Shown here in pieces: positions 26,770-36,218 of a stretch of DNA of 64,000 nucleotides. Positions within the stretch are counted from its first letter, which is position 1. Each line of letters opens with the position of its first letter. Below the pieces are notes generated by a model. The model did not search any database and was not told the origin of the DNA. It saw only the letters and a program-made list of their open reading frames with translations. The stretch lies in assembly GCF_030272895.1 (NCBI RefSeq), contig NZ_JALRNF010000026.1:23081-87080 (forward strand), given 5' to 3'. The position numbers and the translations under genes are program-made. The stretch is from Pseudomonas sp. BGr12 (GTDB lineage Bacteria > Pseudomonadota > Gammaproteobacteria > Pseudomonadales > Pseudomonadaceae).

Positions 26770-27555
26770 ATGAGTACGCATTCGCGATTCTGGCGTGATC
26801 CGGCGTTGCCGTTCATCGAGGCGCGCAGCGTCGATGACGGGCGCAAGGTCCGCTATGCGCCGCATTCCCATGAGAGCTTTTCGATCGGGGCGATTACCGC
26901 CGGGCGCAGCACCTATGTGAGCGGCGACAGTGATCAGGAGGTGTCGGCCGGCACGGTGGTGATGATGAATCCCGGCGCAGTGCACACCTGCAATCCCATC
27001 GCCGGTGAGCCCTGGTCCTACCTGATGCTGTATGTCGACCTGAACTGGCTGCAGGCCCTGGGCTTCCAGCCACTTGCGGTGCTCAGCAGCCAGTCGCCGT
27101 CCCTGTACCGGGACTTGTGCGAGCTGCACGCCTTGTTGCTCGACGAGCAATGCGGCGCTGCCAGCAAGCACAGTGCGCTGCAGGTTTTTTTCCGCGCCCT
27201 GATCCAGCGCTTTGGTGCGGACAACCCGCATCGCCCGGTGAACAATCAACGGCTGCTGGCTGCTGCCGGTTACATCCGTGAACACTGCACCGAGCCCCTG
27301 CGCCTGGAAGACATCAGCGAGGCGGCTGGCCTGTCCGCCTCGTACCTGATCCGTGCCTTCAAGCAGCACTTCGGCCTGACGCCCCACGGCTACCTGCTCG
27401 ACCAGCGCGTGCAATATGCCCGCGCCCAGTTGCGTCGCGGCCGGTTGATCGCCGAGGTGGCGCTGGAGGCCGGATTTGCCGACCAGGCCCACCTGCAGCG
27501 GGCGTTCAAGCGTCACCTGGCGGCGACGCCCGGCCATTACCGTTCAGGCCAGTAG
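26770..27555 (+). CDS. AraC-family regulator (AraC-like cupin N-terminal domain)
   Basis: This 261-residue regulator has an N-terminal AraC-binding cupin (YAPHSHESFSIGAITAG, MNPGAVHTCNPI) and a C-terminal double HTH (RLEDISEAAGLSASYLIRAFKQHFGLTPHGYL; EVALEAGFADQAHLQRAFKRHLAATPGHYR). Two GTG codons (26764, 26767) precede ATG 26770 in frame and could also serve. It overlaps or abuts the xre-cupin gene and its end overlaps lysE (convergent) by 12 bp. AraC proteins of this type beside LysE exporters often control the exporter; here it may also act on the aldolase operon. Confidence 0.88.
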   Translation: MSTHSRFWRDPALPFIEARSVDDGRKVRYAPHSHESFSIGAITAGRSTYVSGDSDQEVSAGTVVMMNPGAVHTCNPIAGEPWSYLMLYVDLNWLQALGFQPLAVLSSQSPSLYRDLCELHALLLDEQCGAASKHSALQVFFRALIQRFGADNPHRPVNNQRLLAAAGYIREHCTEPLRLEDISEAAGLSASYLIRAFKQHFGLTPHGYLLDQRVQYARAQLRRGRLIAEVALEAGFADQAHLQRAFKRHLAATPGHYRSGQ

Positions 27556-28131
27556 CAGGTAGAGGGCGCTGGCTACCAGCAGGGCCGCCAGTACGCGGTT
27601 GAACAGGCGCACCCGTGCCGGGTTGTCCAGGTAGTGGCTGATCATGCTGCCAGCCCAGGCCCAACTGGCGATGGACAGGTAGCAGATAACGAAATAGATC
27701 CCGGTGAACTGCCAGAGCAGGGCGGTCTGGCCTTCGCCCACGTACGCTCCGATACCGGCGACACTGGCCAGCCAGGCCTTGGGGTTGAGCCATTGCAGGG
27801 TGGCCCCGGTGAGCATCGACGGGGGCGGCGCCTCGTTGTTACGGCCCAGTTCACCTCGGTCGCTGGCCAGTTTCCAGGCCATGTACAGCAGGAACGCCAC
27901 GCCGCCGACATGCAGCACCCGGGTCATGGCCGGCCAGTGGCGCAGCAGTTCATGCAGGCCCAGGCCGATCAACAGCAACAGCAGGCTGAAGCCGACAGTG
28001 GCGCCGGTGACGTGCCTGAGGCTGGCGCGCAAGCCGTGGCGGGCGCCGCTGCCCAGGGCGATGATATTGACCGGGCCGGGGGAGATGGAGGCGGCCAGGG
28101 CAAAGGCGGCCATGGAAAGGGTCAGGCTCAT
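27544..28131 (-). CDS. LysE/RhtB-family amino-acid exporter
   Basis: This 195-residue inner-membrane exporter has about six membrane segments. The family N-terminal motif is AASISPGPVNIIALGSGARHG, and LNPKAWLASVAGIGAYVGEG is in the middle. Members export amino acids or analogues such as homoserine, threonine or leucine. It is convergent with the AraC regulator. The substrate is not predictable. Confidence 0.9.
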   Translation of the reverse strand: MSLTLSMAAFALAASISPGPVNIIALGSGARHGLRASLRHVTGATVGFSLLLLLIGLGLHELLRHWPAMTRVLHVGGVAFLLYMAWKLASDRGELGRNNEAPPPSMLTGATLQWLNPKAWLASVAGIGAYVGEGQTALLWQFTGIYFVICYLSIASWAWAGSMISHYLDNPARVRLFNRVLAALLVASALYLLLA

Positions 28132-28479
28132 GGGTGTTCGTCCTTAGGATGAGGTCGCCTGAGTCTGAAGGCCCGACACATCCAGGTATTGAAGAAAATT
28201 ACCCTGCTGTGGGAGCGGCGGTGCGACGACTCGACTTGCCCCGCGATTGCGGTGTGTCGGTCAATCGCAATCGCGGGGCAAGCCCGCTCCCACAGCTATA
28301 CAGAATTTGTAATAGTTTCGCGCTGTGAGGATTCCCTGCTGCAATTGTAGGATCTCCCTCCCTAATTGATCTCAGGTTGATATGACTTCGTTCTCGGAGC
28401 CCCCCAGTAGCTGGCCGTCCCGGCCTTTCTCCTGTCCTTGTGACGTCTCCCCGTTGTACCCGCAGATGAGTGACCGCCC
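28132..28479. other. 348-bp intergenic region with REP pair and TerC leader
   Basis: This region contains a REP pair (28208-28295) and then a roughly 180-bp leader before the TerC/CBS gene. The leader has a T- and C-rich stretch (about 28345-28365) and a run of CCCCCC near 28402. I could not fit a known riboswitch consensus to it. No coding frame looks convincing. Confidence 0.6.
28208..28295. repeat. REP pair, left unit with extended loop
   Basis: The right unit is a normal REP (gcggggcaagcccgctccca). The left unit, in inverse orientation, has an extra roughly 16-bp GC-rich stretch (28218-28233) between gggagcg and cttgccccgcg. The two would still pair over their outer parts. Confidence 0.75.
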
Positions 28480-30051
28480 ATGGAATGGCTAGCCGACCCT
28501 ACGGCCTGGCTGGGCCTAGCCACGCTGATTGTCCTGGAACTGGTACTGGGTATCGACAACCTGGTGTTCATCGCCATCCTCGCCGACAAGTTGCCGCCCC
28601 ATCAGCGCGACCGTGCGCGGGTGATCGGCCTGTCGCTGGCGCTGATCATGCGCCTGGGCCTGTTGGCCAGTATTTCCTGGATGGTGACCCTCACCGCGCC
28701 CTTGTTCGAGGTGTTCGACAAGAGCTTCTCCGGCCGTGACCTGATCATGCTGTTCGGTGGTGTGTTCCTGTTGTTCAAGGCCACCATGGAGCTGCACGAA
28801 CGCCTTGAGGGGCATGTGGCCCAGACCAACGGCAATGCTCGTCATGCCGCGTTCTGGCCGATCGTGGCGCAGATCGTGGTGCTCGACGCGGTGTTCTCCC
28901 TGGATGCGGTGATCACCGCCGTGGGCATGGTCGAGCAGTTGTCGGTGATGATGATCGCGGTGATCTTCTCCATCGGTATCATGATCGTCGCCAGCAAGCC
29001 GCTGACCCGCTTCGTCAACAGCCACCCGACGGTGATCATGCTGTGCCTGGGCTTCTTGATGATGATCGGTTTCAGCCTGACCGCCGAAGGCCTGGGGTTC
29101 CATATTCCCAAGGGCTACCTGTATGCGGCCATTGGCTTCTCGATCCTGATCGAGGTGTTCAACCAGTTGGCCCGGGCCCGGCGCAAGCGCAGCCTGCAAC
29201 AGCACCGGCCATTGCGTGAGCGCACCGCCCATGCCGTGCTGCGCCTGCTGGGCGGGCGGCGCATCGAGGCCGATGAGGTGGGCGAGGAGATTGCCGACCT
29301 GGTCGAGGGCGGTGAAGAGCAGGTGCTGTTCGACCGCCGCGAGCGAGTGATGATCAGCGGCGTACTGAACCTGGCCGAGCGGCCGATCAAGACCTTGATG
29401 ACGGTGCGGGCCAAGGTCGATGCCATCGACCTGGCCCAGCCCCCCGAGGCGATCCGCACGGCGTTGATGCATTCGTCCTACTCACGCTTGCCGCTGATTC
29501 GCAACGGTCGCATCGAGGAACCGCTGGGCTTCGTGCACAAGAAGGAACTGCTCAAGGAGCTGTTGGCCGGCAACCAGCCAGACCTGGAAAGCCTGGTGCG
29601 TGCGCCGCTGAACCTGCTGGAGAGCTTCAGCATCCTCAACGCCCTGGAGCAGATGCGCAGCCAGTCGACCCACATTGCCTTCGTGGTCAATGAATTCGGT
29701 GATTTCACCGGTGTCCTGACCATGACCGACATCCTCGAGTCCATCGCCGGTGAGTTGCCTGACGCCAGCGAGGTCGAAGGGCCGGGGATCGTCGAGGACG
29801 AGCAGGGCTTTGTCGTCAGTGGTGCCCTGAACCTCAGCCAGATCCAGGCGCGCACCGGTTTTGCCGCCAGACCGACCGAGGATTACCAGACCCTTGCGGG
29901 CCTGGTGATGAGCCTGCTCGACCGCTTGCCGGTGGTCGGCGACAGCCTGCACTGGAACGGCTGGCAGATGACCGTGGTTGCCGTGGAGGAACGTCGGGTC
30001 CGAGAGGTGCGCCTTACACCGGGCGCCGCTGTTGACGCAGCAGGTGCTTGA
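28480..30051 (+). CDS. TerC-family membrane protein with CBS pair and CorC/HlyC domain
   Basis: This is a 523-residue YegH/YoaE-type protein. The N-terminal TerC domain has seven or so membrane segments with acidic motifs [15 protein letters not shown] and [17 protein letters not shown], typical of metal ion (Mn2+-like) exporters. A CBS pair follows (about 300-420: [41 protein letters not shown]), then a C-terminal CorC_HlyC transporter-associated domain (about 440-515). The role is probably divalent metal export or homeostasis. The 3' end overlaps the convergent RarD-like gene by 38 bp. Confidence 0.9.
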   Translation: MEWLADPTAWLGLATLIVLELVLGIDNLVFIAILADKLPPHQRDRARVIGLSLALIMRLGLLASISWMVTLTAPLFEVFDKSFSGRDLIMLFGGVFLLFKATMELHERLEGHVAQTNGNARHAAFWPIVAQIVVLDAVFSLDAVITAVGMVEQLSVMMIAVIFSIGIMIVASKPLTRFVNSHPTVIMLCLGFLMMIGFSLTAEGLGFHIPKGYLYAAIGFSILIEVFNQLARARRKRSLQQHRPLRERTAHAVLRLLGGRRIEADEVGEEIADLVEGGEEQVLFDRRERVMISGVLNLAERPIKTLMTVRAKVDAIDLAQPPEAIRTALMHSSYSRLPLIRNGRIEEPLGFVHKKELLKELLAGNQPDLESLVRAPLNLLESFSILNALEQMRSQSTHIAFVVNEFGDFTGVLTMTDILESIAGELPDASEVEGPGIVEDEQGFVVSGALNLSQIQARTGFAARPTEDYQTLAGLVMSLLDRLPVVGDSLHWNGWQMTVVAVEERRVREVRLTPGAAVDAAGA

Positions 30052-30901
30052 CGCCTTCGAGGATCAGCACCAGCACGGCCGCCCAGATGGGCAGGTAGGT
30101 CAGCCACTGGTCGGGACCGATGGTCTCGCCCAGTAGCAGGGCCACGCCGACCAGCAGCACCGGTTCGACATAGCTGAGCAGGCCGAACAGGCTGAACGCC
30201 AGCAGGCGGCTGGCCAGCACGTAGCAGATCAGCGCCAGGGCACTGATCGCCCCCAAGAGCGGAATCAGGCCATACAGGGCCGGGTGCTCGGCCAGGTCCC
30301 GGGCGCTCATCGGCCCCTGGATGACAAAGTACGACGCCGCCGGCAACAGCAGGCACATGTCGGCCCAGAGGCCACCCAGGTGATCGGTGCGGCACTTGCG
30401 CCGGAGGATGAAGTACAGCGGGTAGCCGATGGCCACCAGCAGGGTTTCCCAGGCGAAACTACCGTGCTGGTACAGCTCATGACCGACCCCGGTGGCGGCG
30501 CAGGCCACAGCGACCTTCTGCAGGCGCGACAGGCGCTCGCCATAGACCAGGCGTCCGGTCAGGACCATGGTCAGCGGCAGCAGGAAATAGCCCAGCGACA
30601 CTTCCAGGCTGCGCCCGTGCAGCGGCGCCCAGAGAAACAGCCAGAGCTGCACGCCCATCAGCGACGAGGTGCCGATCTGCCCCAGCAGCAGGATCGGGTT
30701 CTGGCGCATGCGGGCCAGCAGGCCGGTGACCAGTGGCCAGTCCTTGCTCAGCAGCATGAACAAAGTCAGGCAGGGCAGGGTCAGCAAGGTGCGCCAGCCA
30801 AACACCTCTTCGCCGTCCAGCGGGGACAGCAGGGACGTATAGAAATACATCACGGCGAACAGGCAGGATGCCATCACCGATGAAACAATACCTTTGGACA
30901 C
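30014..30901 (-). CDS. rarD: EamA-family permease, RarD-like
   Basis: This 295-residue drug/metabolite-transporter superfamily protein has about ten membrane segments. RarD family motifs are [29 protein letters not shown] start, [14 protein letters not shown] and [24 protein letters not shown]. The function of RarD in general is not established; chloramphenicol-related resistance was proposed early. It is convergent with the TerC gene and separated from the EAL gene by a REP pair. Whether it is RarD or another EamA paralogue is moderately certain. Confidence 0.82.
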   Translation of the reverse strand: MSKGIVSSVMASCLFAVMYFYTSLLSPLDGEEVFGWRTLLTLPCLTLFMLLSKDWPLVTGLLARMRQNPILLLGQIGTSSLMGVQLWLFLWAPLHGRSLEVSLGYFLLPLTMVLTGRLVYGERLSRLQKVAVACAATGVGHELYQHGSFAWETLLVAIGYPLYFILRRKCRTDHLGGLWADMCLLLPAASYFVIQGPMSARDLAEHPALYGLIPLLGAISALALICYVLASRLLAFSLFGLLSYVEPVLLVGVALLLGETIGPDQWLTYLPIWAAVLVLILEGVKHLLRQQRRPV

Positions 30902-30947
30902 GAGGGCCTCGGTGGTGAATTAGGGGGAACCATTGTGCTTGTGGGGC

Positions 30948-31012
30948 CTGTGGGAGCGGGCTTGCCCCGCGATTCAGTCACATCGCGTCGCGGGTCAAGC
31001 CCGCTCCCACAG
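30948..31012. repeat. REP pair overlapping the 3' end of the CSS-EAL gene
   Basis: Two REP units form an inverted repeat with perfect outer arms CTGTGGGAGCGGGC and GCCCGCTCCCACAG. The right half encodes the last residues of the EAL protein, including its stop codon at 30978-30980. Confidence 0.88.
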
Positions 31013-32561
31013 CGGTGACCAGTACCTGTGTTTCCAGGGCCTGGATGAAGTCGTGCGCCGACATTGGCCGGGCGAACAGGTAGCCTTGCTGGAAGTCGAC
31101 GTTGTGCCGGGCCAGGTAGTCACGTTGTGTCCTATTTTCCACGCCTTCGGCGACAATCCCCAACCCCAGCTTGCTGGAAAGCTCGATGATGCTGTCGAGG
31201 ATATGCAGCGACAGTGCATCGACGCCGATCATGGCCACGAAGCTCTGGTCGATCTTCAGGTAATCGACCTGGAACTGGCGCAGGTAGGCCAGGCTCGATT
31301 GGCCGGTGCCGAAGTCGTCCAGGGCAATCAGCACGCCCAGCTCATGCAGTTTGCCGAACAAGGCCTGGGTGACATCGCTGGGGGTAATCAGCTTGCGTTC
31401 GGTCAGCTCCAGGGTCAGCAGCACCCGGCCCTTGGGAAAGGCCGCGAGGAATGCCTGGCAATCCTCGAACAGGACCATGTCCTGGCAGTGATCGGCGGTG
31501 ATATTGATGCTGATGTGAAAACCGTCTTCCAGGGCATCGGCATGTGGCGCCAGCAGTTCGGCCGTGCGCTGCATCAATTGGCGGGTCATGGGCACGATCT
31601 GGCCGCTGTGTTCGGCATAGGGGATGAACAGGTCGGGACGTACCAGGCCTTCGCGTGGATGCTGCCAGCGCATCAGCACCTCGACACCGGCCCAGCGGTA
31701 GTCGCCGCCGCGCACCACCGGCTGGAAATAGGGCACGAACTCGTTGGCCTCCATGGCCCGCTGCAACTCGGCCCGCGTCGAGCCGGCCCGCTGCAGTTGC
31801 CAGTAACAGGCCATGGCCGCGATGACGCCGATCATCACCAGCAGGCCGAACAAGGCCGGGTATTCGCTGCGCATCACCTGGCCGACCGCACCCTGTGCAA
31901 AGCCGCCCTGGATAACGAACGGGTAGCGCGCCGACGCGAGGCTGACCGGCGCCACCTCCGCCGGCCGCACCGGCCCCTGGCGGACCAGGCCGTCGCGGTT
32001 CATCCAGTTCTGTCCGACCCGCAACACCAGGCGGTTACCTGCGCCTATCGTCTGCAGGGCGATGATCAGGTGTTCGCCATCGACCGTGCTGATGGCGCCA
32101 CGGTCACCCTCGCTGGCCCGGTACACCAGCAACGGATGCCCGGGGGTGACCGAGTTGCCATTCATCAGCCAGAGCGTGCCCTGGGTATAGTCGTTGGCAT
32201 CGACAGGCTCGCTGTAGGGGCCGAACAACGAACTGCAATACAGTTCGCCGCGGTACTCGAGGTTGGTGGAGCGTACGAAGGCACGCCGGGTGACCTGGTC
32301 GCGCAGCGCCAGTTTCTCCGCGGCGCAAGGCTGGCCGGCCAGCGGCAGCAGTTCCCTGGCGGCGGCGGAGATGTTATCGAGGATGCGCTCGACCTGACTG
32401 ACTGCCTGGCGCGCATTTTCCACGCTGCGGCTCTGCAGTTCCCGCTCGGCCTGCCAGTACATGATCGCCATGCCGCCGACGATGGGCACCACGCCCACCA
32501 GCCAGGGCAGCAAGGTGCGCCAGAGGCGTCGAGGGCGACGGCGTTGTACCGAAAGGGGCAT
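30978..32561 (-). CDS. CSS-motif c-di-GMP phosphodiesterase (EAL)
   Basis: This 527-residue inner-membrane phosphodiesterase has TM1 (about 15-36) and a periplasmic CSS domain with Cys79 and the Cys109-Ser110-Ser111 motif (LYCSSLFG). In PdeC-type enzymes these form a disulphide that responds to DsbA/DsbB and thus to redox. TM2 is at about 225-248. The cytoplasmic EAL domain has EVLMRW in place of EALxRW, SINITADH, TLELTERK, LIALDDFGTGQSSL, LKIDQSF and VAEGVEN, so catalysis is probably retained. ATG 32561 is preferred over an in-frame ATG 78 bp upstream. The last eleven or so residues (AVGAGLTRDAM) are encoded by a REP element, a recent change to the C-terminus. Confidence 0.9.
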   Translation of the reverse strand: MPLSVQRRRPRRLWRTLLPWLVGVVPIVGGMAIMYWQAERELQSRSVENARQAVSQVERILDNISAAARELLPLAGQPCAAEKLALRDQVTRRAFVRSTNLEYRGELYCSSLFGPYSEPVDANDYTQGTLWLMNGNSVTPGHPLLVYRASEGDRGAISTVDGEHLIIALQTIGAGNRLVLRVGQNWMNRDGLVRQGPVRPAEVAPVSLASARYPFVIQGGFAQGAVGQVMRSEYPALFGLLVMIGVIAAMACYWQLQRAGSTRAELQRAMEANEFVPYFQPVVRGGDYRWAGVEVLMRWQHPREGLVRPDLFIPYAEHSGQIVPMTRQLMQRTAELLAPHADALEDGFHISINITADHCQDMVLFEDCQAFLAAFPKGRVLLTLELTERKLITPSDVTQALFGKLHELGVLIALDDFGTGQSSLAYLRQFQVDYLKIDQSFVAMIGVDALSLHILDSIIELSSKLGLGIVAEGVENRTQRDYLARHNVDFQQGYLFARPMSAHDFIQALETQVLVTAVGAGLTRDAM

Positions 32562-32869
32562 GGCGACTAACCTGAAAAGAGCAACCTGTGCAGAGGATAG
32601 CCGCTCGTCGGTGCTGTGCCGGAACTTAAAGTGCGACAAATTGGATTACGCACTGTAGAATCACCTTACGCATACAATAATAAGGTTCCTCGCGTCTGAG
32701 GAATCAACCCGCCGAGAATGGGTCCATATGAAGTGTCATGGGTTCAAGCTGATCTATGGTGACTACCTCGCACGCAGTGTGAGGGGCATCTCCTGCGCGC
32801 CGCCATCTTCGCTCGACATCGATAGCAAGTGATCACCGTAATTAGCGCTTTGATGATGAGGTAAAGAAC
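32562..32869. other. 308-bp region upstream of hpd
   Basis: This is an AT-richer region between the EAL gene and hpd. A TACAAT -10-like element lies at 32673-32678 without a good -35 box. A hairpin TTCCTC (32686-32691)/GAGGAA (32698-32703), extended by two more pairs, follows just downstream and may lie in the hpd leader. The hpd ribosome site is GAGG, 8 nt before ATG. Confidence 0.45.
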
Positions 32870-33946
32870 ATGGCTGACATTTTTGAAAACCCGATGGGCC
32901 TGATGGGCTTCGAGTTTATCGAGTTCGCATCGCCGACCCCTGGCACCCTTGAGCCGATCTTCCAGATCATGGGCTTCACCAAGGTGGCGACCCACCGTTC
33001 CAAGGACGTGCACCTGTATCGCCAGGGCGGCATCAACCTGATCCTGAACAACGAGCCGAAAAGCATCGCCTCGTACTTCGCCGCCGAACATGGTCCTTCG
33101 GTCTGTGGCATGGCCTTCCGCGTGCGTAATGCCCATGAAGCCTACGCCCGTGCCCTGGAACTGGGTGCCCAGCCGGTCGAGATCGAAACCGGCCCGATGG
33201 AGCTGCGCCTGCCGGCGATCAAGGGCATCGGTGGTGCGCCGCTGTACCTGATCGACCGCTTCGAAGAGGGCAGCTCGATCTATGACATCGACTTCAACTT
33301 CATCGAAGGCGTCGACCGCAACCCGGTCGGTGCGGGCCTGAAGATCATCGACCACCTGACCCACAACGTCTACCGCGGCCGCATGGCCTACTGGGCGGCG
33401 TTCTACGAGCGGCTGTTCAACTTCCGCGAGATCCGCTACTTCGACATCAAGGGCGAGTACACCGGCCTGACCTCCAAGGCCATGACCGCGCCGGATGGCA
33501 TGATCCGCATCCCGCTGAACGAAGAATCGTCCAAGGGTGCCGGGCAGATCGAAGAGTTCCTGATGCAGTTCAACGGCGAGGGCATCCAGCATGTGGCCTT
33601 CCTCACCGACGACCTGCTCAAGAGCTGGGATGCCCTGAAAAAGCTGGGCATGCGCTTCATGACCGCACCGCCCGAGACCTACTACGAAATGCTCGAAGGT
33701 CGCCTGCCGGGCCATGGCGAGCCGGTTGGCGAGCTGCAAGCCCGCGGCATCCTGCTGGACGGCTCCTCGCAGCCAGAGGACAAGCGCCTGCTGCTGCAGA
33801 TTTTCTCCGAGACCCTGATGGGCCCGGTATTCTTCGAGTTCATCCAGCGCAAGGGCGATGATGGCTTCGGTGAAGGCAACTTCAAGGCACTGTTCGAATC
33901 CATCGAGCGTGACCAGGTACGTCGTGGCGTGTTGAACGTCGAGTAA
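32870..33946 (+). CDS. hpd: 4-hydroxyphenylpyruvate dioxygenase
   Basis: This Fe(II) enzyme turns 4-hydroxyphenylpyruvate and O2 into homogentisate and CO2, the first committed step of tyrosine catabolism by the homogentisate route. The 358-residue length is standard for Pseudomonas. The iron ligands are His162 ([14 protein letters not shown]), His240 ([11 protein letters not shown]) and Glu322 ([10 protein letters not shown]). The vicinal-oxygen-chelate repeats are clear. It appears monocistronic, with a strong terminator just after it. The homogentisate genes (hmgA, fahA, maiA) are not in the window. Confidence 0.97.
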   Translation: MADIFENPMGLMGFEFIEFASPTPGTLEPIFQIMGFTKVATHRSKDVHLYRQGGINLILNNEPKSIASYFAAEHGPSVCGMAFRVRNAHEAYARALELGAQPVEIETGPMELRLPAIKGIGGAPLYLIDRFEEGSSIYDIDFNFIEGVDRNPVGAGLKIIDHLTHNVYRGRMAYWAAFYERLFNFREIRYFDIKGEYTGLTSKAMTAPDGMIRIPLNEESSKGAGQIEEFLMQFNGEGIQHVAFLTDDLLKSWDALKKLGMRFMTAPPETYYEMLEGRLPGHGEPVGELQARGILLDGSSQPEDKRLLLQIFSETLMGPVFFEFIQRKGDDGFGEGNFKALFESIERDQVRRGVLNVE

Positions 33947-33965
33947 CGCTACCGAGTGATGGCAA

Positions 33966-33998
33966 GGCCATCGGGAGTGATCCCGATGGCCTTTTTTT
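33966..33998 (+). terminator. Rho-independent terminator of hpd
   Basis: GGCCATCGGGA (33966-33976) pairs perfectly with TCCCGATGGCC (33981-33991) around GTGA, followed by seven T residues (33992-33998). Confidence 0.95.
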
Positions 33999-34006
33999 AT
34001 GCGCAG

Positions 34007-34795
34007 CTATGGTGACCTGCGGTTTCTCCTGTACAGCCCCCAGTACGCCACGGTTGCGGTCAGGATGCCCACCAGCAGCAGGGAGGGCAGGGTTGCCAGG
34101 GCGGCCTGGCGGATCATCAGCCAGGTATGACCATCGGGATAGCCGGCGTGCACCGTATAGCCGAACAACTCCGATGTCAGGCGCATTTTGTCTTCTTCAT
34201 GGTTGGGCACCCGGGCGGACTCGCCGTTGCCTGTCGACCAGACATACTGCTGGCCGAACTGCAGGCTCAGGACCACGGTATTCTGAAACCCCAGCAGTTC
34301 ATTTTGCAGCACATTGATGTCGGCCACGGCCAATACGCCGTAGGGGTAGTCCTGCAAGCGGTAGAGCAGGACGGCGGCATCCGGGGTGGCGTCGTTGCCC
34401 GGGTCGACGCGCAGGCGTTGATTGAGGAACGTCCCCGGGTCGATCAAGCGGTCAAAGGTGCCGTACAGCGTGCTGCAGAAGGCCCGGTTGCCCTTGACCA
34501 GTACCAGGCTGCGCACGCTCGGTTGCATGACCACTTGCCGGCGCAAGTCGGCCAGTGCCGTGTCGCAGGATCGGGCGGCCAGGCTCAGCGCCACGCTGCT
34601 GGACTGGTGCAGGGTGTCGAGCACCCGGTCGATGGCGTAGATGGCTTCTCGGGCCGTCACTTCGATGGTTTCTTCCTGCTTGCGTTCGACCTGTAGCGAC
34701 AGGACGACCAAGCCACAGGCAACCGGTGCGAGTCCGATGAGCAGGGTGACCAGGAACTCGACCAGGCTGCGCCCTGCGTGGGAGGATGGGGCCAT
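34007..34795 (-). CDS. stand-alone CSS-type periplasmic sensor without EAL domain
   Basis: This is a 262-residue membrane protein with TM1 (about 13-35), a periplasmic CSS-like domain and TM2 (about 233-255), ending in RRNRRSP right after TM2. The cysteine pattern matches PdeC-type CSS domains: Cys77 (ARSCDTALADLRRQV) and Cys107 in AFCSTLYG, where the motif is C-S-T instead of C-S-S. The cytoplasmic output domain normally found after TM2 (EAL) is absent. The sequence beyond the stop is the hpd terminator, so no remnant of one is present. It may act by pairing with a full-length CSS-EAL protein, such as the one at 30978, or be a decayed gene (inference). Confidence 0.85.
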   Translation of the reverse strand: MAPSSHAGRSLVEFLVTLLIGLAPVACGLVVLSLQVERKQEETIEVTAREAIYAIDRVLDTLHQSSSVALSLAARSCDTALADLRRQVVMQPSVRSLVLVKGNRAFCSTLYGTFDRLIDPGTFLNQRLRVDPGNDATPDAAVLLYRLQDYPYGVLAVADINVLQNELLGFQNTVVLSLQFGQQYVWSTGNGESARVPNHEEDKMRLTSELFGYTVHAGYPDGHTWLMIRQAALATLPSLLLVGILTATVAYWGLYRRNRRSP

Positions 34796-34902
34796 AAGGG
34801 AATCGCCTCTATGATGAGTCAGTGACCCAGCATAAAGTTGCGTACCTTGTTACGCCTGTAGGCCCCTTTATCAGCGTTTGTAGTACTCGTCAGCACAAGG
34901 AT

Positions 34903-35604
34903 TCAAGTGCGTCGGGCGCCCTCCAGGGCCTTGATCACCAGGTCGGCCACTGCGCCACTGGAAGCCGGATTCTGGCCCGTGATCAGCCGTCCCTCCTTCT
35001 GGTCGGCAATGGCAAAGGTTTCCCAGGGCTCTGTCGCCTGGTACAGCCCGCCACGGGCACCCAGTTCGGTTTCGGTGAGGTACGGCACCACCTTGTCCAG
35101 TTCGGCCAGGTGTTCTTCGGTGTTGGAAAAACCGGTGACCTCGCGGTCCTTGACCAGCAGGGAATTGTCGCTGAGCTTGATGTTCAGCAGGCCGACGGCG
35201 CCATGGCAGACCGAGGCCACCACACCGCCGGCTTCGAAGATCTTGCGCGCCAGCTCCTGCAGGCCGGCGTTGTCCGGAAAGTCCCAGATCACTCCGTGCC
35301 CGCCGGTATAGTAGATGGCACTGTAGTCCTGGGCCTTGACCTGGCCAGGATTCAAGGTGGTGCCCAGGCGATTCATGAAGGCCTTGTCGTTGTACCAAGC
35401 CCAATCGAGGTCCTGGGCCATGCTCAGGCTATGGGGGTCGATGGGCACATAGCCGCCATTGGGGCTGACGTAATCGACCTTGTAGCCAGCCTTTTCGATT
35501 TTCTCGACGAAGTGCACCGCCTCACCCAGCCAGAGCCCGGTCGCGCGCTTGAGCGTCGGGTATTTGGCCGTATTGGTCAGGACCACCAGAATCTTCTTGC
35601 TCAT
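34903..35604 (-). CDS. DJ-1/PfpI-family protein (Hsp31/YhbO-like class I glutamine amidotransferase fold)
   Basis: This is a 233-residue cytoplasmic protein. The nucleophile elbow Cys133 lies in VVASVCHGAVGLL, with the conserved Glu upstream (GLWLGEAVHF) and the TGGHG motif. Members act as glyoxalase III, chaperone or deglycase-type proteins; the exact activity is not certain. ATG 35604 is used (GGAG 7 nt upstream); a GTG precedes it in frame. No signal peptide. Confidence 0.9.
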   Translation of the reverse strand: MSKKILVVLTNTAKYPTLKRATGLWLGEAVHFVEKIEKAGYKVDYVSPNGGYVPIDPHSLSMAQDLDWAWYNDKAFMNRLGTTLNPGQVKAQDYSAIYYTGGHGVIWDFPDNAGLQELARKIFEAGGVVASVCHGAVGLLNIKLSDNSLLVKDREVTGFSNTEEHLAELDKVVPYLTETELGARGGLYQATEPWETFAIADQKEGRLITGQNPASSGAVADLVIKALEGARRT

Positions 35605-35752
35605 CACCAGGCTCCCTTCACTGGCTCGGACCCGGGGTGCCCGGATCGCCGAGGAAAACTAATACAGCATAGTAGCGGCTGGCGCAGGCGCCATACCTTG
35701 CTGGCTATGTGCTAGCCTTTCTGGACTTACGCCAGACACCGGAGTTCATTCG

Positions 35753-36217
35753 ATGACCAGCCCTACCATGCCAGTGGACGAATTCATGCAGGCCGCCATC
35801 GACGAAGCCCGCAAGGGCCTGGAAGAGGGCGGCATCCCGATCGGCTCGGTGCTCGTCCACCAGGGCAGGATCATCGGTCGTGGGCACAATCGTCGGGTGC
35901 AGCAGGGCAGCGCCATCCTCCATGGCGAGATGGACGCCCTTGAGAATGCCGGTCGCCAGAGCGCCTCGGTGTATGCGGCCTCGACCCTGTACACCACCTT
36001 GTCGCCTTGCGCGATGTGCAGCGGAGCGATCCTCTTGTACGGGATCAAGCGCGTGATTGTCGGTGAGAACCAGACCTTCATGGGCGAAGAGGAACTGTTG
36101 CGCTCCCGCGGCGTGGCCCTGGATGTCCAGCATAATGAGGCCTGTATCACACTGATGAAGAATTTCATCGCGGCCAGGCCTGAACTCTGGAACGAAGACA
36201 TCGGCCGCCAGGTCTGA
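35753..36217 (+). CDS. yeast-type cytosine deaminase (nucleoside deaminase family)
   Basis: This 154-residue zinc deaminase has zinc and catalytic residues His57 and Glu59 (AILHGEMDALENAGR), Cys86 and Cys89 (LSPCAMCSGAILLYGI). The whole chain aligns by eye with fungal cytosine deaminase, including GGIPIGSVL, GRGHNRR, RVIVGENQTFMG and the C-terminal PELWNEDIG that matches PxxWxEDIG of the yeast enzyme. It is unlike the amidohydrolase-type bacterial CodA. Its expected reaction is cytosine to uracil plus ammonia. It may work with the NCS1 permease at 3825-5228, though the two are far apart. A sensor kinase begins 2 bp after its stop. Confidence 0.9.
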   Translation: MTSPTMPVDEFMQAAIDEARKGLEEGGIPIGSVLVHQGRIIGRGHNRRVQQGSAILHGEMDALENAGRQSASVYAASTLYTTLSPCAMCSGAILLYGIKRVIVGENQTFMGEEELLRSRGVALDVQHNEACITLMKNFIAARPELWNEDIGRQV

Positions 36218-36218
36218 C

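Noticed and set aside
28381..28479. yybP-ykoY (Mn2+) riboswitch before the TerC gene
   Set aside because: TerC genes are often behind this riboswitch, but I could not find its conserved core or a three-way-junction pattern in the leader. A covariance search would settle it.
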